A program made the position numbers and the translations under genes. The notes under the pieces were generated by a model, which did no database searches, had not been told where the DNA came from, and saw nothing but the letters and a program-made list of their open reading frames with translations. Shown here in pieces: positions 1 through 8,293 of a stretch of DNA of 28,564 nt (position 1 is the stretch's first letter; the number at the start of each line of letters is the position of its first letter). This DNA comes from Treponema sp. (GTDB lineage: Bacteria > Spirochaetota > Spirochaetia > Treponematales > Rectinemataceae): NCBI GenBank assembly GCA_012516755.1, contig JAAYWE010000074.1, forward strand, positions 1 to 28,564, read 5' to 3'.

Positions 1-1244
1 AAGGCTGTGATGTCTATACCCGCAAGCCTTATCATACGGGCAAGCTCTCTAGTGGTGAGAGCCCAATCGACATCGAAGAATGGGCGCAATCCGGTGGTTT
101 CCGGGTCTTTTTCCTTCCACCAGTCCCATGCGGAGTCCATTTCCTTGCGTCTAGCTTCATATTTCTTGGCTGTACAGGGCATTATAGAGACTACCCTCAT
201 ATTTTTGGGTGCTATATTGGCATTCTGTGCATAATATGTCTTAGCGACTGCGCCAAACATTTGCTGAGGGCTTTTGCAGGTAGAGACATGATTGAGCAGA
301 TCAGGATAGAAGCCTTCGATAAAATTTATCCATCCTGGTGAGCAGGAAGTGATCATGGGCAGGGTTCCGCCATGAGAAAGCCGCTCAAGCAACTCGTTTC
401 CTTCTTCGATTATGGTGAGATCAGCCGCAAACTGTGTATCGAAGACTCTTGAGAATCCAAGTCTACGAAGAGCCGCAACCATCTGGCCGGTTACAAGGCT
501 TCCAGCGGGAAGGCCAAGAGCTTCACCAAGCGATGCGCGAATTGCCGGGGCGGTTTGGACTACCACTGAAAGCCTCGAATCTCCAAGCGCGCCATAGACA
601 TCCTGCGATTCGTCCTTCTCGGTTATGGCGCCGGTCGGGCATACCAAGGAGCATTGGCCACATTGGACACAGGCACTTTGAGCTAATCCTCTATCCATAA
701 AAGTTGCGACTCTGGTTCGAGTACCGCGCCCCGTAAAGGCAATCGCGCTTACGCCCTGGGTATCCTCACAGACCGAGACACATCGTCCACAGAGGATGCA
801 TTTTCTATCGTCGCGTACGATGCCTTCGGAAGAATTATCGGGAGGCGGGTATTTTTTGTAGCCAGGAAACCTATCTGCATGGACTCCGAGTAAATTGGCC
901 ATGGTGTGAAGCTCGCAAGTGTCGGCCCTTAAACAGGAAAGGCATTCATCTGGGTGGTTTGCAAGCAGTAGTTCGACCGCTGCTTTTCGTGCTTGAATAA
1001 CTCGAGGGCTAGATGTCCGAATCTTCATTCCGGGAGTAGGTTTCTGCACGCAAGAGCGCAAAAGGGATTTTGCTCCTTCTACTTCGACAACGCATACACC
1101 GCAAGAGGCGTTTTCCGAAATATCCTTGAGAAAGCAGAGAGTCGGGATCTTGACGCCGGCTCGAGCACAGGCTTCTACGATATTCTCGTTTGAATCGACC
1201 TTTATGGTCTGTCCATCGATCGTTATATCTATCAGATTTTCCAT
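1..1244 (-). CDS. hydA: [FeFe] hydrogenase catalytic subunit HydA (partial, 3' end outside the window)
   Basis: Catalytic subunit of a cytoplasmic, probably electron-bifurcating [FeFe] hydrogenase that makes or consumes H2. The first 414 residues are visible; the C-terminal third lies beyond base 1. Cluster motifs in order: plant-type [2Fe-2S] site (C37, C48, C51, C65), His-Cys [4Fe-4S] site (H97, C101, C104, C110), two ferredoxin-like CxxCxxCxxxC sites (C149-C159 and C192-C202), then the start of the H-cluster domain with loop 1 TSCSPGW (299-305) and loop 2 MPCTAKKYE (355-363). Loop 3 is not in the window. The ATG at 1244 follows an AGGAGG and lies 13 bases after the hydB stop, so it is the last seen gene of the hydC-hydB-hydA operon. 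Odd point: loop 1 has Ser where CpI-type enzymes have a second Cys. The assignment as a hydrogenase rather than NuoG rests on the two H-cluster loops. Confidence 0.93.
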   Translation of the reverse strand, partial: MENLIDITIDGQTIKVDSNENIVEACARAGVKIPTLCFLKDISENASCGVCVVEVEGAKSLLRSCVQKPTPGMKIRTSSPRVIQARKAAVELLLANHPDECLSCLRADTCELHTMANLLGVHADRFPGYKKYPPPDNSSEGIVRDDRKCILCGRCVSVCEDTQGVSAIAFTGRGTRTRVATFMDRGLAQSACVQCGQCSLVCPTGAITEKDESQDVYGALGDSRLSVVVQTAPAIRASLGEALGLPAGSLVTGQMVAALRRLGFSRVFDTQFAADLTIIEEGNELLERLSHGGTLPMITSCSPGWINFIEGFYPDLLNHVSTCKSPQQMFGAVAKTYYAQNANIAPKNMRVVSIMPCTAKKYEARRKEMDSAWDWWKEKDPETTGLRPFFDVDWALTTRELARMIRLAGIDITA

Positions 1245-1257
1245 TGGTGTACCTCCT

Positions 1258-4200
1258 TTAGTCGCCAACCAGGCTGCCGCGAGGTTCACGTCTATGTTCC
1301 CTCACATCGCAGCGAAGACAGCGATCAGCCTCGATTCGCGCTTGCTCGCCGGTATAGCCAAGATTAATCTCCATAAAATTGCCCTTGCGTGCATTGATTG
1401 GGAGCATTGTAGGTCGAGTCATCTTCTGCTTGCTAGTATTAGCCGGAATCTCCATTCTGTAATCAAAGCATCGAAATAGGCTGTCGAAGCGCTTTTTCCC
1501 GCTTAATGCTTGGTCAATTATCTCAGCAACGACTTTTGCCTGTCCCATTGCCTCTGCTGCCGTTGCAGGACCGAGCATTGCATCTCCAATGGCATATACT
1601 TTTGGGTTGGATGTTATATGAGAGAAGGGGTCAGCCTTGATGCGCCCATTCTTGAGACGTTCTACGCCCAAAACTTCTATGCCAGGTATCTCTACTTTTT
1701 CACCTATAGCCATAATAACCATAGAGCAAGGAATGTCTTCGATTTTATCTGTAGGAATAGGTGTTGGACGTCCTGAAGAATCGATAGGCCCTGCCTTCAT
1801 ACGCTGAATTCGGACGGCTCTTGCAACATGTTTCCCTTGCTTTTCCTGTGTCATGATTTCCAGCGGCGAAGCCATACAGATTAGCTCTATACCCTCTTCA
1901 AGGGCACCCTTGAGTTCATCCAGGTTAGCTGGCATATCTGCCTTCGATCTTCGATAGACGATTCTAACCGTTGCCCCGAGGCGTAGAGCAGAGCGAGCAG
2001 CATCTATTGCCGAATTTCCTCCGCCTATTACAACTACATCGCCTCCCGTATGAACCTTTTCTTTTTTCGCAAGCGCATTGAGAAAATCACAGGCTTTGTA
2101 GACACCGATAGCGTCTTCTCCCGGTATATTCATGGTAAGTTCGGATGAAGCGCCAGCAGCTACTATTATGGCATCGTTCTCTTCATAGAGTTTCTTCCAC
2201 TGTTCCGGCTCGGTTATGCGTGTATTGAATACAAAGCGAGTTCCCAATTTTTCTATGAGATTGATCTCTTTTTTTAGTATATCCTTTGGCAATCTATATG
2301 ATGGAATACCCCAGCGAAGCACGCCTCCTGCCTCTTGTCTAGATTCATAGATGGTCACTTCATGACCAAGGCGAACCAAGTAGAAAGCGGCCGTCAAGCC
2401 AGCGGGTCCTGCTCCTATTATGGCAATTTTCTTGCCGCTAGGGGGCAATTTTTCTTTGAGAAGCTTCGTATATACTTGTTTTTCTCTGCCCATCTTATAC
2501 ATGGTGTCGGCAAGATAGCGGTGAATCTCTCCCTGTGATACAGGTTCGTCTAGCATGTCACGGCGACAGCGCATCCGGCAATGAAAGTGGCAGATACGTC
2601 CAATTGTGCCGGGCAAAGGATTTTCCCGCAGAGTGAGCTCAAAAGCATCTTCTATACGGTTTTCCTTTAGGAGCTGCAAGTATCCTGGAATATTCATGTG
2701 CAAGGGGCAGGAGGATTCGCAAAGAGCAATGTATAGGTTTTCGCAAACGCCAGCAGGGCAGCGTTTCCCTTTTATGTGTTCTATATATTCATCTCTAAAA
2801 TAGCGCAAGGTTGTAAGAACAGGGTTTGCCGAGGTTTGCCCAAGACCGCAGAGAGAAGAGTCCTTGACTATTATTGCGAGTTCCTCGAGCGTGTCGAGAT
2901 CTTCCTCACTCGCTTCACCATCGGATACCTTTTCGAGAATATGCAGCATTTGGGAAGTACCTTCTCTGCATGATGTGCATTTTCCGCAAGACTCTCCCGA
3001 TACAAAGCCTGTAAAATATCTGGCTACATCGACCATACAATTATCTTGATCCATCACCACCATGCCACCCGATCCCATAATTGCCCCGAGCTCATTAAGG
3101 TGTTCGTAATCGATAGGAGTCTTGAATAGGCTCGCTGGCACACAACCTCCGGATGGTCCACCGCATTGTACAGCCTTGATTTTTCTCTTCGGGCCCATGC
3201 CTCCACAAATACCATAGATTACGCTTTCAAGCGTGCTGCCAAGAGGAAGTTCGACAAGGCCTGTATTCCGAACTTTTCCGACAAAGGAAAACACCTTTGT
3301 TCCGGTACTCATAGGAGTACCAAAACCCGCAAACCACTCTCCTCCTCTGGCTGTTATCACTGGTATGTTGCACCAAGTTTCAACATTGTTTATCGAGGTT
3401 GGACGACCATAAAGACCTTTCTCCACTGGGAATGGAGGCCTTGGTCTTGGTCTTCCAGCATTGCCTTCAATAGAGGCTATGAGTGCGGTCTCTTCACCAC
3501 ATACAAAAGCTCCAGCTCCGGTCACTAAATCTATATCGAACGAGAATTTGGATCCAAGTATGTTCTTTCCAAGAAGTCCATGCTGTCTTGCCGTTTCTAT
3601 GGCCAAATTGAGCCTATAGACAGCTAATGGATATTCCGCACGCACATAGACAATTCCTTTGCTTACATTCATTGCATAGGCGCCAAGTAGCATCCCTTCC
3701 AATAACATATGAGGATCGGATTCGATCTCATTTCTGTTCATGTAAGCACCAGGATCTCCTTCATCTGCATTGCAGATCAAATAGGCTTCCCCGGGATTAT
3801 CGATAAGCGATTTACGCATGAGCGACCATTTTTTCCAGGTTGGAAAGCCTGCACCGCCTCGTCCGCGCAGCCCGGATTTTTTCACTTCTTCGATGATAGC
3901 CTCTGGTGGCATGGAAGTCAGAGCTCGAACCAGGCCTCCGTATCCTCCTACGGCGATGTATTCTTCGATGCATTCCGGGTCGATCATTCCGGCATCGCGT
4001 AGAATGATCTTTTCTTGATCCCTGAAGAAGTTGATATCTTTCCATGTTGGGAGGAAATCATAACCTTCGCCAAAATCCACCTTAGATGTCCTGAAGTCCC
4101 ATTCTTCGATCTTAGCTTCTGCCATTTTTGCAATCTTTTCATATCCGAGATCGGATGAAAGACCAGCAAAAATACGCGATGCTTTGGATGTATTGACTTC

Positions 4201-4452
4201 TGTAAAGAAAAGAACCGGCTTTCCCGGTCTCCATGTCATTACAACGGGTTCAGCTGCACAAAAACCAAAGCATCCAACACGACGCAGACGAATATTGGTA
4301 TTCTCTGTCTTCTGAGAAAGAGTCTCCCAGACCTTATCGGCTCCAGAGCCTATGCCACAGGTTCCCATTCCCACAGAAATCCAAGGAGTATCGCCATGAA
4401 AATGGCTAAAGCCTTCCTGTGCTAGAAATCCCAAATCGGTGTTCTTGTTCAT
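1258..4452 (-). CDS. hydB: HydB-type NADH-binding hydrogenase subunit fused to a GltD/NfnB-like NADPH oxidoreductase
   Basis: 1064 residues, far longer than a normal HydB/NuoF. Domains: thioredoxin-like [2Fe-2S] domain (about 25-105, C32, C61, C65); NuoF-like FMN/NADH core with GLRGRGGAGFPT (195-206) and GAGAFVCGEE (312-321); NuoF [4Fe-4S] site C489, C492, C495, C535. From about 565 a GltD/NfnB-like part begins: Cys-rich N-terminal segment (C565, C570, C578, C582, C621, C625, C629), FAD-binding GAGPAG (680-685), and a second dinucleotide site GGGNSA (810-815) followed by YRRS (833-836), whose arginines in this family hold the 2'-phosphate of NADPH. The C-terminus carries CLRC (1045-1048). I infer transfer of electrons between H2, ferredoxin, NAD(H) and NADP(H). 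The ATG overlaps the hydC stop by 4 bases (ATGA), implying translational coupling. No stop or frameshift separates the two halves. Confidence 0.93.
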   Translation of the reverse strand: MNKNTDLGFLAQEGFSHFHGDTPWISVGMGTCGIGSGADKVWETLSQKTENTNIRLRRVGCFGFCAAEPVVMTWRPGKPVLFFTEVNTSKASRIFAGLSSDLGYEKIAKMAEAKIEEWDFRTSKVDFGEGYDFLPTWKDINFFRDQEKIILRDAGMIDPECIEEYIAVGGYGGLVRALTSMPPEAIIEEVKKSGLRGRGGAGFPTWKKWSLMRKSLIDNPGEAYLICNADEGDPGAYMNRNEIESDPHMLLEGMLLGAYAMNVSKGIVYVRAEYPLAVYRLNLAIETARQHGLLGKNILGSKFSFDIDLVTGAGAFVCGEETALIASIEGNAGRPRPRPPFPVEKGLYGRPTSINNVETWCNIPVITARGGEWFAGFGTPMSTGTKVFSFVGKVRNTGLVELPLGSTLESVIYGICGGMGPKRKIKAVQCGGPSGGCVPASLFKTPIDYEHLNELGAIMGSGGMVVMDQDNCMVDVARYFTGFVSGESCGKCTSCREGTSQMLHILEKVSDGEASEEDLDTLEELAIIVKDSSLCGLGQTSANPVLTTLRYFRDEYIEHIKGKRCPAGVCENLYIALCESSCPLHMNIPGYLQLLKENRIEDAFELTLRENPLPGTIGRICHFHCRMRCRRDMLDEPVSQGEIHRYLADTMYKMGREKQVYTKLLKEKLPPSGKKIAIIGAGPAGLTAAFYLVRLGHEVTIYESRQEAGGVLRWGIPSYRLPKDILKKEINLIEKLGTRFVFNTRITEPEQWKKLYEENDAIIVAAGASSELTMNIPGEDAIGVYKACDFLNALAKKEKVHTGGDVVVIGGGNSAIDAARSALRLGATVRIVYRRSKADMPANLDELKGALEEGIELICMASPLEIMTQEKQGKHVARAVRIQRMKAGPIDSSGRPTPIPTDKIEDIPCSMVIMAIGEKVEIPGIEVLGVERLKNGRIKADPFSHITSNPKVYAIGDAMLGPATAAEAMGQAKVVAEIIDQALSGKKRFDSLFRCFDYRMEIPANTSKQKMTRPTMLPINARKGNFMEINLGYTGEQARIEADRCLRCDVREHRREPRGSLVGD

Positions 4453-4964
4453 CGCCCACCCCCCCTTCTGATCTTCTCCAGAAGAGAGACGAGCTTACTG
4501 ACAGTCATTCGCGATAGCACAACACCATCGACCATTATGACGGGTGCAAGAGCGCATTGGCCAAAGCACGCTACCGTGCGAATCGTGATTAGATTATCGC
4601 TGCTCGTCACCGAATTTTCTTCTTTTTCATTGAATTCTGCTATTCTAAGTCTGGAGAGAGCTTCGTTTAGGAGCACAAGGGAGCCTCTTGTATGGCATGC
4701 TGTACCGCGGCAGACAATAATGACATGCTCGCCTTGCGGTTTCAAACTGAAGAAAGAATAAAATGTTGCCACTGAATATACTCTAGATAGAGGTATATCG
4801 AGTCTTTTGGAGATTTCCCTTAGTGTCGTCTCGGAGAGATATTTTTTGGGGTCATTTTGTTGTGCCTGTTCCAAGGCTCCAAGCAGGCCTCCATTTTTGC
4901 CTTTGTATGAATCGATGATGCTTTCAACATTCAAGGATTCCGAATTGGAGATTGTTTTTGTCAT
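4449..4964 (-). CDS. hydC: HydC/NuoE-like [2Fe-2S] thioredoxin-fold subunit
   Basis: 171 residues, the usual size for NuoE/HydC, the small electron-transfer subunit of trimeric hydrogenases and complex I. An N-terminal helical part (about 10-75, ending in the family-typical YSVATFYSFF) precedes a thioredoxin-fold ferredoxin domain with ligands C85, C90 (CRGTAC) and C133, C137 (CFGQC). First gene of the operon; ATG at 4964 follows AAAGGAGG at good spacing. Its last codons contain a run of seven G on the coding strand, which also serves as the ribosome-binding region of hydB. NuoE alone could belong to complex I, but the neighbouring H-cluster gene makes a hydrogenase role the better call. Confidence 0.92.
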   Translation of the reverse strand: MTKTISNSESLNVESIIDSYKGKNGGLLGALEQAQQNDPKKYLSETTLREISKRLDIPLSRVYSVATFYSFFSLKPQGEHVIIVCRGTACHTRGSLVLLNEALSRLRIAEFNEKEENSVTSSDNLITIRTVACFGQCALAPVIMVDGVVLSRMTVSKLVSLLEKIRRGGGR

Positions 4965-4989
4965 GCTACCTCCTTTGACATCTTTTATT

Positions 4990-5017
4990 ATTCTATATCG
5001 ATTAGGATATTTGTCAA
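4990..5017 (-). promoter_or_regulatory. Sigma-70-type promoter of the hydCBA operon
   Basis: On the minus strand a perfect TTGACA (5017-5012), a 16-base spacer and TAGAAT (4995-4990). The predicted start site near 4983 leaves a leader of about 20 bases that holds the AAAGGAGG of hydC. No second gene on this strand lies within reach upstream. Confidence 0.7.
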
Positions 5018-5111
5018 GAAAAATTTATCTATAAAATCATAATTATAGAACAGGCAAATTCGAATCATAATCATTGTATCTCAATAAATAGTAAAATATC
5101 GATAAAAAGAG

Positions 5112-5139
5112 TATTGCATCCAGTCTGGTTTTATACAAT
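5112..5139 (+). promoter_or_regulatory. Possible promoter of the nucleotidyltransferase-like gene, leaderless layout
   Basis: TACAAT at 5134-5139 is a fair -10; the matching -35 (TATTGC, 5112-5117, 16-base spacer) is weak. Only nine bases separate the -10 from the ATG at 5149, so transcription would begin at or next to the start codon, in keeping with the absence of any Shine-Dalgarno there. Confidence 0.35.
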
Positions 5140-5148
5140 AGTATAGAT

Positions 5149-6084
5149 ATGGCTCTGAATAACCGAGAAGATGAAGGGATTTCTATTGTTCGTCCCAAAT
5201 GGCCCGCTAAATTCGCCAACCAGAGTGTAGATTGTTTGGGTCGAAAATTGAAACGCATCTTCGATCAGAATGCCAGTTCGGACTACTTTACCAGCGATGA
5301 AATCAGAGACTATTCCTACTACGAAAGGCTGCTCATACAAGAGCTTGAAGGCCTAGACCAAAAAATATCAAAAGGAAGGCTAAAGCCAAGCTATATTGCG
5401 GAATATCCAAGGGTTATTCACGCCGATGAAGGCAAGATTCGCGCTTGTATTTATATTGGTTCATTTGATCCTTTTCAGCTTACCCATCTCACCGTTGCTC
5501 TGCGTTTTCTTGCCTCTGATCTAAGCAACTCAGATTTCGTAGTTATAGTACCCGAAGGTTCGCCTGATACAGCAAAGCCTCTTAAAACCGATTATGCTTT
5601 TCGCTATTCGATAGCGAAGATGCAGATTGAGGGTATTTTCGACTCCTTTATTAAGGCATTAGATCTAGGCATGCAGGCTGATACAATCGAAATAATAAGA
5701 AGATTTATAGCAATGCACAGTGGATACACTCTCGAATTGACACATTTAATAGGTTCAGATGCGCTTCCGATAGCTGCAAGTCTGATTTCGGAAGATATGC
5801 GAATCTGGAGAAAAGAAGCTCAGCAATCAAAAGTAGACTATCAGCATTCTATATATGTTGTGCAACGAGGAGATATACCGGAAATGCACTCCTACTTAAA
5901 GGCCTTGAAAGAGGAAGACATCCAGATCATCATCGATCCTTTCAGTGTAGAGGCTCCCTCGAGCAGCGATTTTCGAACCAAACAAGCCTATACGATTGTA
6001 TTGCCGACTGCTTCCATTAGAGAAAGGATGGAGATAATCTTTCGTTATCATTTGCACAAAAGTTGGTCTTCGGATCGACAATAA
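5149..6084 (+). CDS. NadD-like nucleotidyltransferase-fold protein with a degenerate active site
   Basis: 311 residues. Residues 99-300 look like the nicotinate-mononucleotide adenylyltransferase/cytidylyltransferase Rossmann fold: strand plus GSFDPFQLTH (104-113) at the place of the usual GxFDPxHxGH, a GSDALP stretch (202-207) like the GxD segment of NadD, and SSSDFR (271-276) at the place of the ISSTxxR motif. The first His of HxGH is Gln and the Gly is Thr, so catalysis is doubtful. The first 95 residues are an extension absent from NadD. It lies upstream of adk on the same strand with 104 bases between them. No Shine-Dalgarno is visible. It may be a diverged NadD, another nucleotidyltransferase, or a non-enzymatic relative; I am sure of the fold more than of the function. 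Confidence 0.7.
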   Translation: MALNNREDEGISIVRPKWPAKFANQSVDCLGRKLKRIFDQNASSDYFTSDEIRDYSYYERLLIQELEGLDQKISKGRLKPSYIAEYPRVIHADEGKIRACIYIGSFDPFQLTHLTVALRFLASDLSNSDFVVIVPEGSPDTAKPLKTDYAFRYSIAKMQIEGIFDSFIKALDLGMQADTIEIIRRFIAMHSGYTLELTHLIGSDALPIAASLISEDMRIWRKEAQQSKVDYQHSIYVVQRGDIPEMHSYLKALKEEDIQIIIDPFSVEAPSSSDFRTKQAYTIVLPTASIRERMEIIFRYHLHKSWSSDRQ

Positions 6085-6188
6085 TATCGAAGAAATTGCC
6101 TGATTTGGATGCAGATGAAAAAAAGGCACGACAAGCTCTTTTTTCGAGCTTTGAAGTGTTGTATAAGTATTTTATGAATATTCAGTCA

Positions 6189-6830
6189 ATGAAATTGATT
6201 TTTCTCGGACCTCCTGGAGCAGGCAAAGGGACAATTGCCAGAATGGCCTCAGAGAGGCTGGGTATTCCTCAGATAAGCACAGGTGATATATTTCGGACAG
6301 CGGTAAAAGAAAAGACTGAACTTGGGCTGAAGGTCCAATCGATACTTGCCTCTGGCGCTCTGGTACCCGATGAGTTGACAATCGCCATAGTAAAAGAAAG
6401 GCTATCTTGGCCGGATGTAAGGCAAAGCTATATCTTGGATGGCTTCCCAAGGACGATTCCTCAAGCAGAAGCGCTAGCCTCCTTTTCAAAACCGGATTCA
6501 GTAGTGGATTTTGAAGTAGATGACGGTTTGATCCTCTTTCGGCTTACCGGAAGACGAGTATGTAGGACCTGTGGAGCCATCTATCATATAGTTACAAGAC
6601 CTTCGGCAACTGAAGGGATTTGCGATCTGTGCGGAGGTGAACTATATACGAGGAACGATGATAGGGAAGAAACTGTCAAAATTCGACTCGAGGCATATCA
6701 CAAGGAATCCGAAGCCTTGATAGAATATTATTCTAGCCAGGGAATTCTAATGGTTATTGATGGCAGCCCTGATCCCGAGACTGTCTATGATACTTTTATT
6801 TCAAAGATTGGGCGATTCTTGAAAAAATGA
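6189..6830 (+). CDS. adk: Adenylate kinase, zinc-LID type
   Basis: Converts ATP + AMP to two ADP in the cytoplasm. With the ATG at 6189 it has 213 residues, the usual length of long-form bacterial enzymes. P-loop GPPGAGKGT (7-15), AMP-site DGFPRT (84-89), and a LID with four Cys (C125, C128, C145, C148), the zinc-binding variant common in Gram-positives, spirochaetes and thermophiles. An in-frame ATG at 6174 would add five residues; neither start has a Shine-Dalgarno, and a TATAAG at 6162-6167 would put a leaderless transcript at 6174. The open frame continues upstream to a TTG at 6063 but that part has no adk homology. The stop overlaps the next start by 4 bases. Confidence 0.95.
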   Translation: MKLIFLGPPGAGKGTIARMASERLGIPQISTGDIFRTAVKEKTELGLKVQSILASGALVPDELTIAIVKERLSWPDVRQSYILDGFPRTIPQAEALASFSKPDSVVDFEVDDGLILFRLTGRRVCRTCGAIYHIVTRPSATEGICDLCGGELYTRNDDREETVKIRLEAYHKESEALIEYYSSQGILMVIDGSPDPETVYDTFISKIGRFLKK

Positions 6831-8293
6831 TTATTTCGGGATCTCGGTTCCGGAAGACAGCCCGATTTTTTCCGAGCCTTTGGTTTTTGTTTTTTATCTT
6901 GACTATTTTCTCAATCTTGCCTGTCAAAAGTGCAGGAACAGAGGAGATTGTGCCAGGGGTATGGAAAGGTGCGCTAGTATTGCGAGAAGTTGCACAAGAG
7001 CAGTCTTCGCCAAAACTTCCTTCTTATCCGAAGGATCAACAATCGATGTCTTTAAGTTTTGAGTTTTCCTTGAAGATTCTCTCTCAGGATAGAGGATTAT
7101 TGGTCGATATTCCTGAACAAGGCTTGTATTCTTACCCTATAGATGAATATAGCTTCGATACTCAACAGATCAGCTTTATTTTTGACGCGTTAGAAGGAGA
7201 TGAAGAGCTACTCTTTGTTGGCACTTACTCCTCATCTTTTTTGCCTCCTCTGAGTAATCATAGAGGAGCCATAGTTGGCTCGGTCAGAGGGCGATCTTGG
7301 AATGGGTCATTCTATGTACAAAGGCAAGATTCGTCAGTGGATCCGGGTTCGATTTTTTTGGATATCCCCATAGAGGATGGAGCACTTCCCGCCACTCTAG
7401 TCTTTCCTTTGAGCGAGACCCCTTCTCTCGATCCTAATTCTTCATCTGATTTTCCTCTCATATTGCTAGTAGCTGGTGCTGGCAGGGCAGATAGGGATGG
7501 GAATAATGTGGATGTACCTGGGAAAAACGATTCCCTGAAACAATTGTCCAATATGTTGAGAATGCGCAATGTTGGAACTCTTCGCTATGATAAGCGAGGT
7601 GCAGGCGAAGCATACAAGCTCGAAAAGCCAGGTCGCATGACCAGCTTTTCTGAGCACGTCAGAGATCTTAGCTCTGTAATCGTCGCTGCCGCAGCTATAC
7701 CCGGACATGGAAGGCTGATAGTAGCTGGCATGAACGAGGGAGCATGGATTGCCATGGCAGCTTTGAACGACGAAAGGCTTGCCTCACTTGTCGACGGTCT
7801 TGCCGTGATCGATGCCAGCGGTCAGAGTCCGATAGAGACCTTGAAACAGTCTCTTGCAGGCTTGGATGAAGATCTTCGAAAAAAAGCATTGAATGCAGCG
7901 CAGAGCCTGGTCCAAAATGGAGTTTTGATCGATGTCCCAGCAGAGCTTGCAGATTTTTTCGCACCGAGCAGAAAAGACTGGCTGGCAACTTGGCTTGCCT
8001 TTGATCCTGTAGAGACAATCGCAAAAGTCCGAATTCCAATTCTGCTCATTTATGGAGAAAACGATCTTCAAGTCAGTTGGCAGGAGTTTTCCATGCTTGT
8101 CGAAGCAAGACCGGAGGCTGCCATTCGAATTGTGCCGCGGATGAACTATATGCTAAAAGAAGTCAAGAGCGAGGACGAAAACTACTCTGCTTTCACTGAT
8201 CCATCTTTTAGGGTACCTTCCCTTCTTGCAGACCTGCTTGCTTCTTTTGCAAAAGCTCAGCCCGCCCCGCAGGGTTTTATACTCTGGCACTAA
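6827..8293 (+). CDS. Exported alpha/beta-hydrolase-fold protein, apparently catalytically dead
   Basis: 488 residues with an N-terminal signal peptide (hydrophobic 14-32, likely cleavage after the following VKSA). Residues 45-190 form a beta-rich domain of unknown role; from about 205 the alpha/beta hydrolase begins (LILLVAGAG with RDG, 211-225; RYDKRG, 253-258). At the nucleophile elbow the expected GxSxG reads GMNEG (301-305), so the Ser is Asn303. The acid residue is present (GEND, D413). The catalytic His position in the usual GxNH reads RMNY, Tyr441. Two of three catalytic residues are therefore gone, pointing to a binding or structural role. It is coupled to adk by an ATGA overlap and its stop overlaps the stop of the opposite-strand lipoprotein gene. 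Confidence 0.8.
   Translation: MIISGSRFRKTARFFPSLWFLFFILTIFSILPVKSAGTEEIVPGVWKGALVLREVAQEQSSPKLPSYPKDQQSMSLSFEFSLKILSQDRGLLVDIPEQGLYSYPIDEYSFDTQQISFIFDALEGDEELLFVGTYSSSFLPPLSNHRGAIVGSVRGRSWNGSFYVQRQDSSVDPGSIFLDIPIEDGALPATLVFPLSETPSLDPNSSSDFPLILLVAGAGRADRDGNNVDVPGKNDSLKQLSNMLRMRNVGTLRYDKRGAGEAYKLEKPGRMTSFSEHVRDLSSVIVAAAAIPGHGRLIVAGMNEGAWIAMAALNDERLASLVDGLAVIDASGQSPIETLKQSLAGLDEDLRKKALNAAQSLVQNGVLIDVPAELADFFAPSRKDWLATWLAFDPVETIAKVRIPILLIYGENDLQVSWQEFSMLVEARPEAAIRIVPRMNYMLKEVKSEDENYSAFTDPSFRVPSLLADLLASFAKAQPAPQGFILWH

Noticed and set aside
4449..4964. Reading the first operon as part of respiratory complex I
   Set aside because: The downstream gene has H-cluster loops TSCSPGW and MPCTAKKYE, and no other nuo genes are present.
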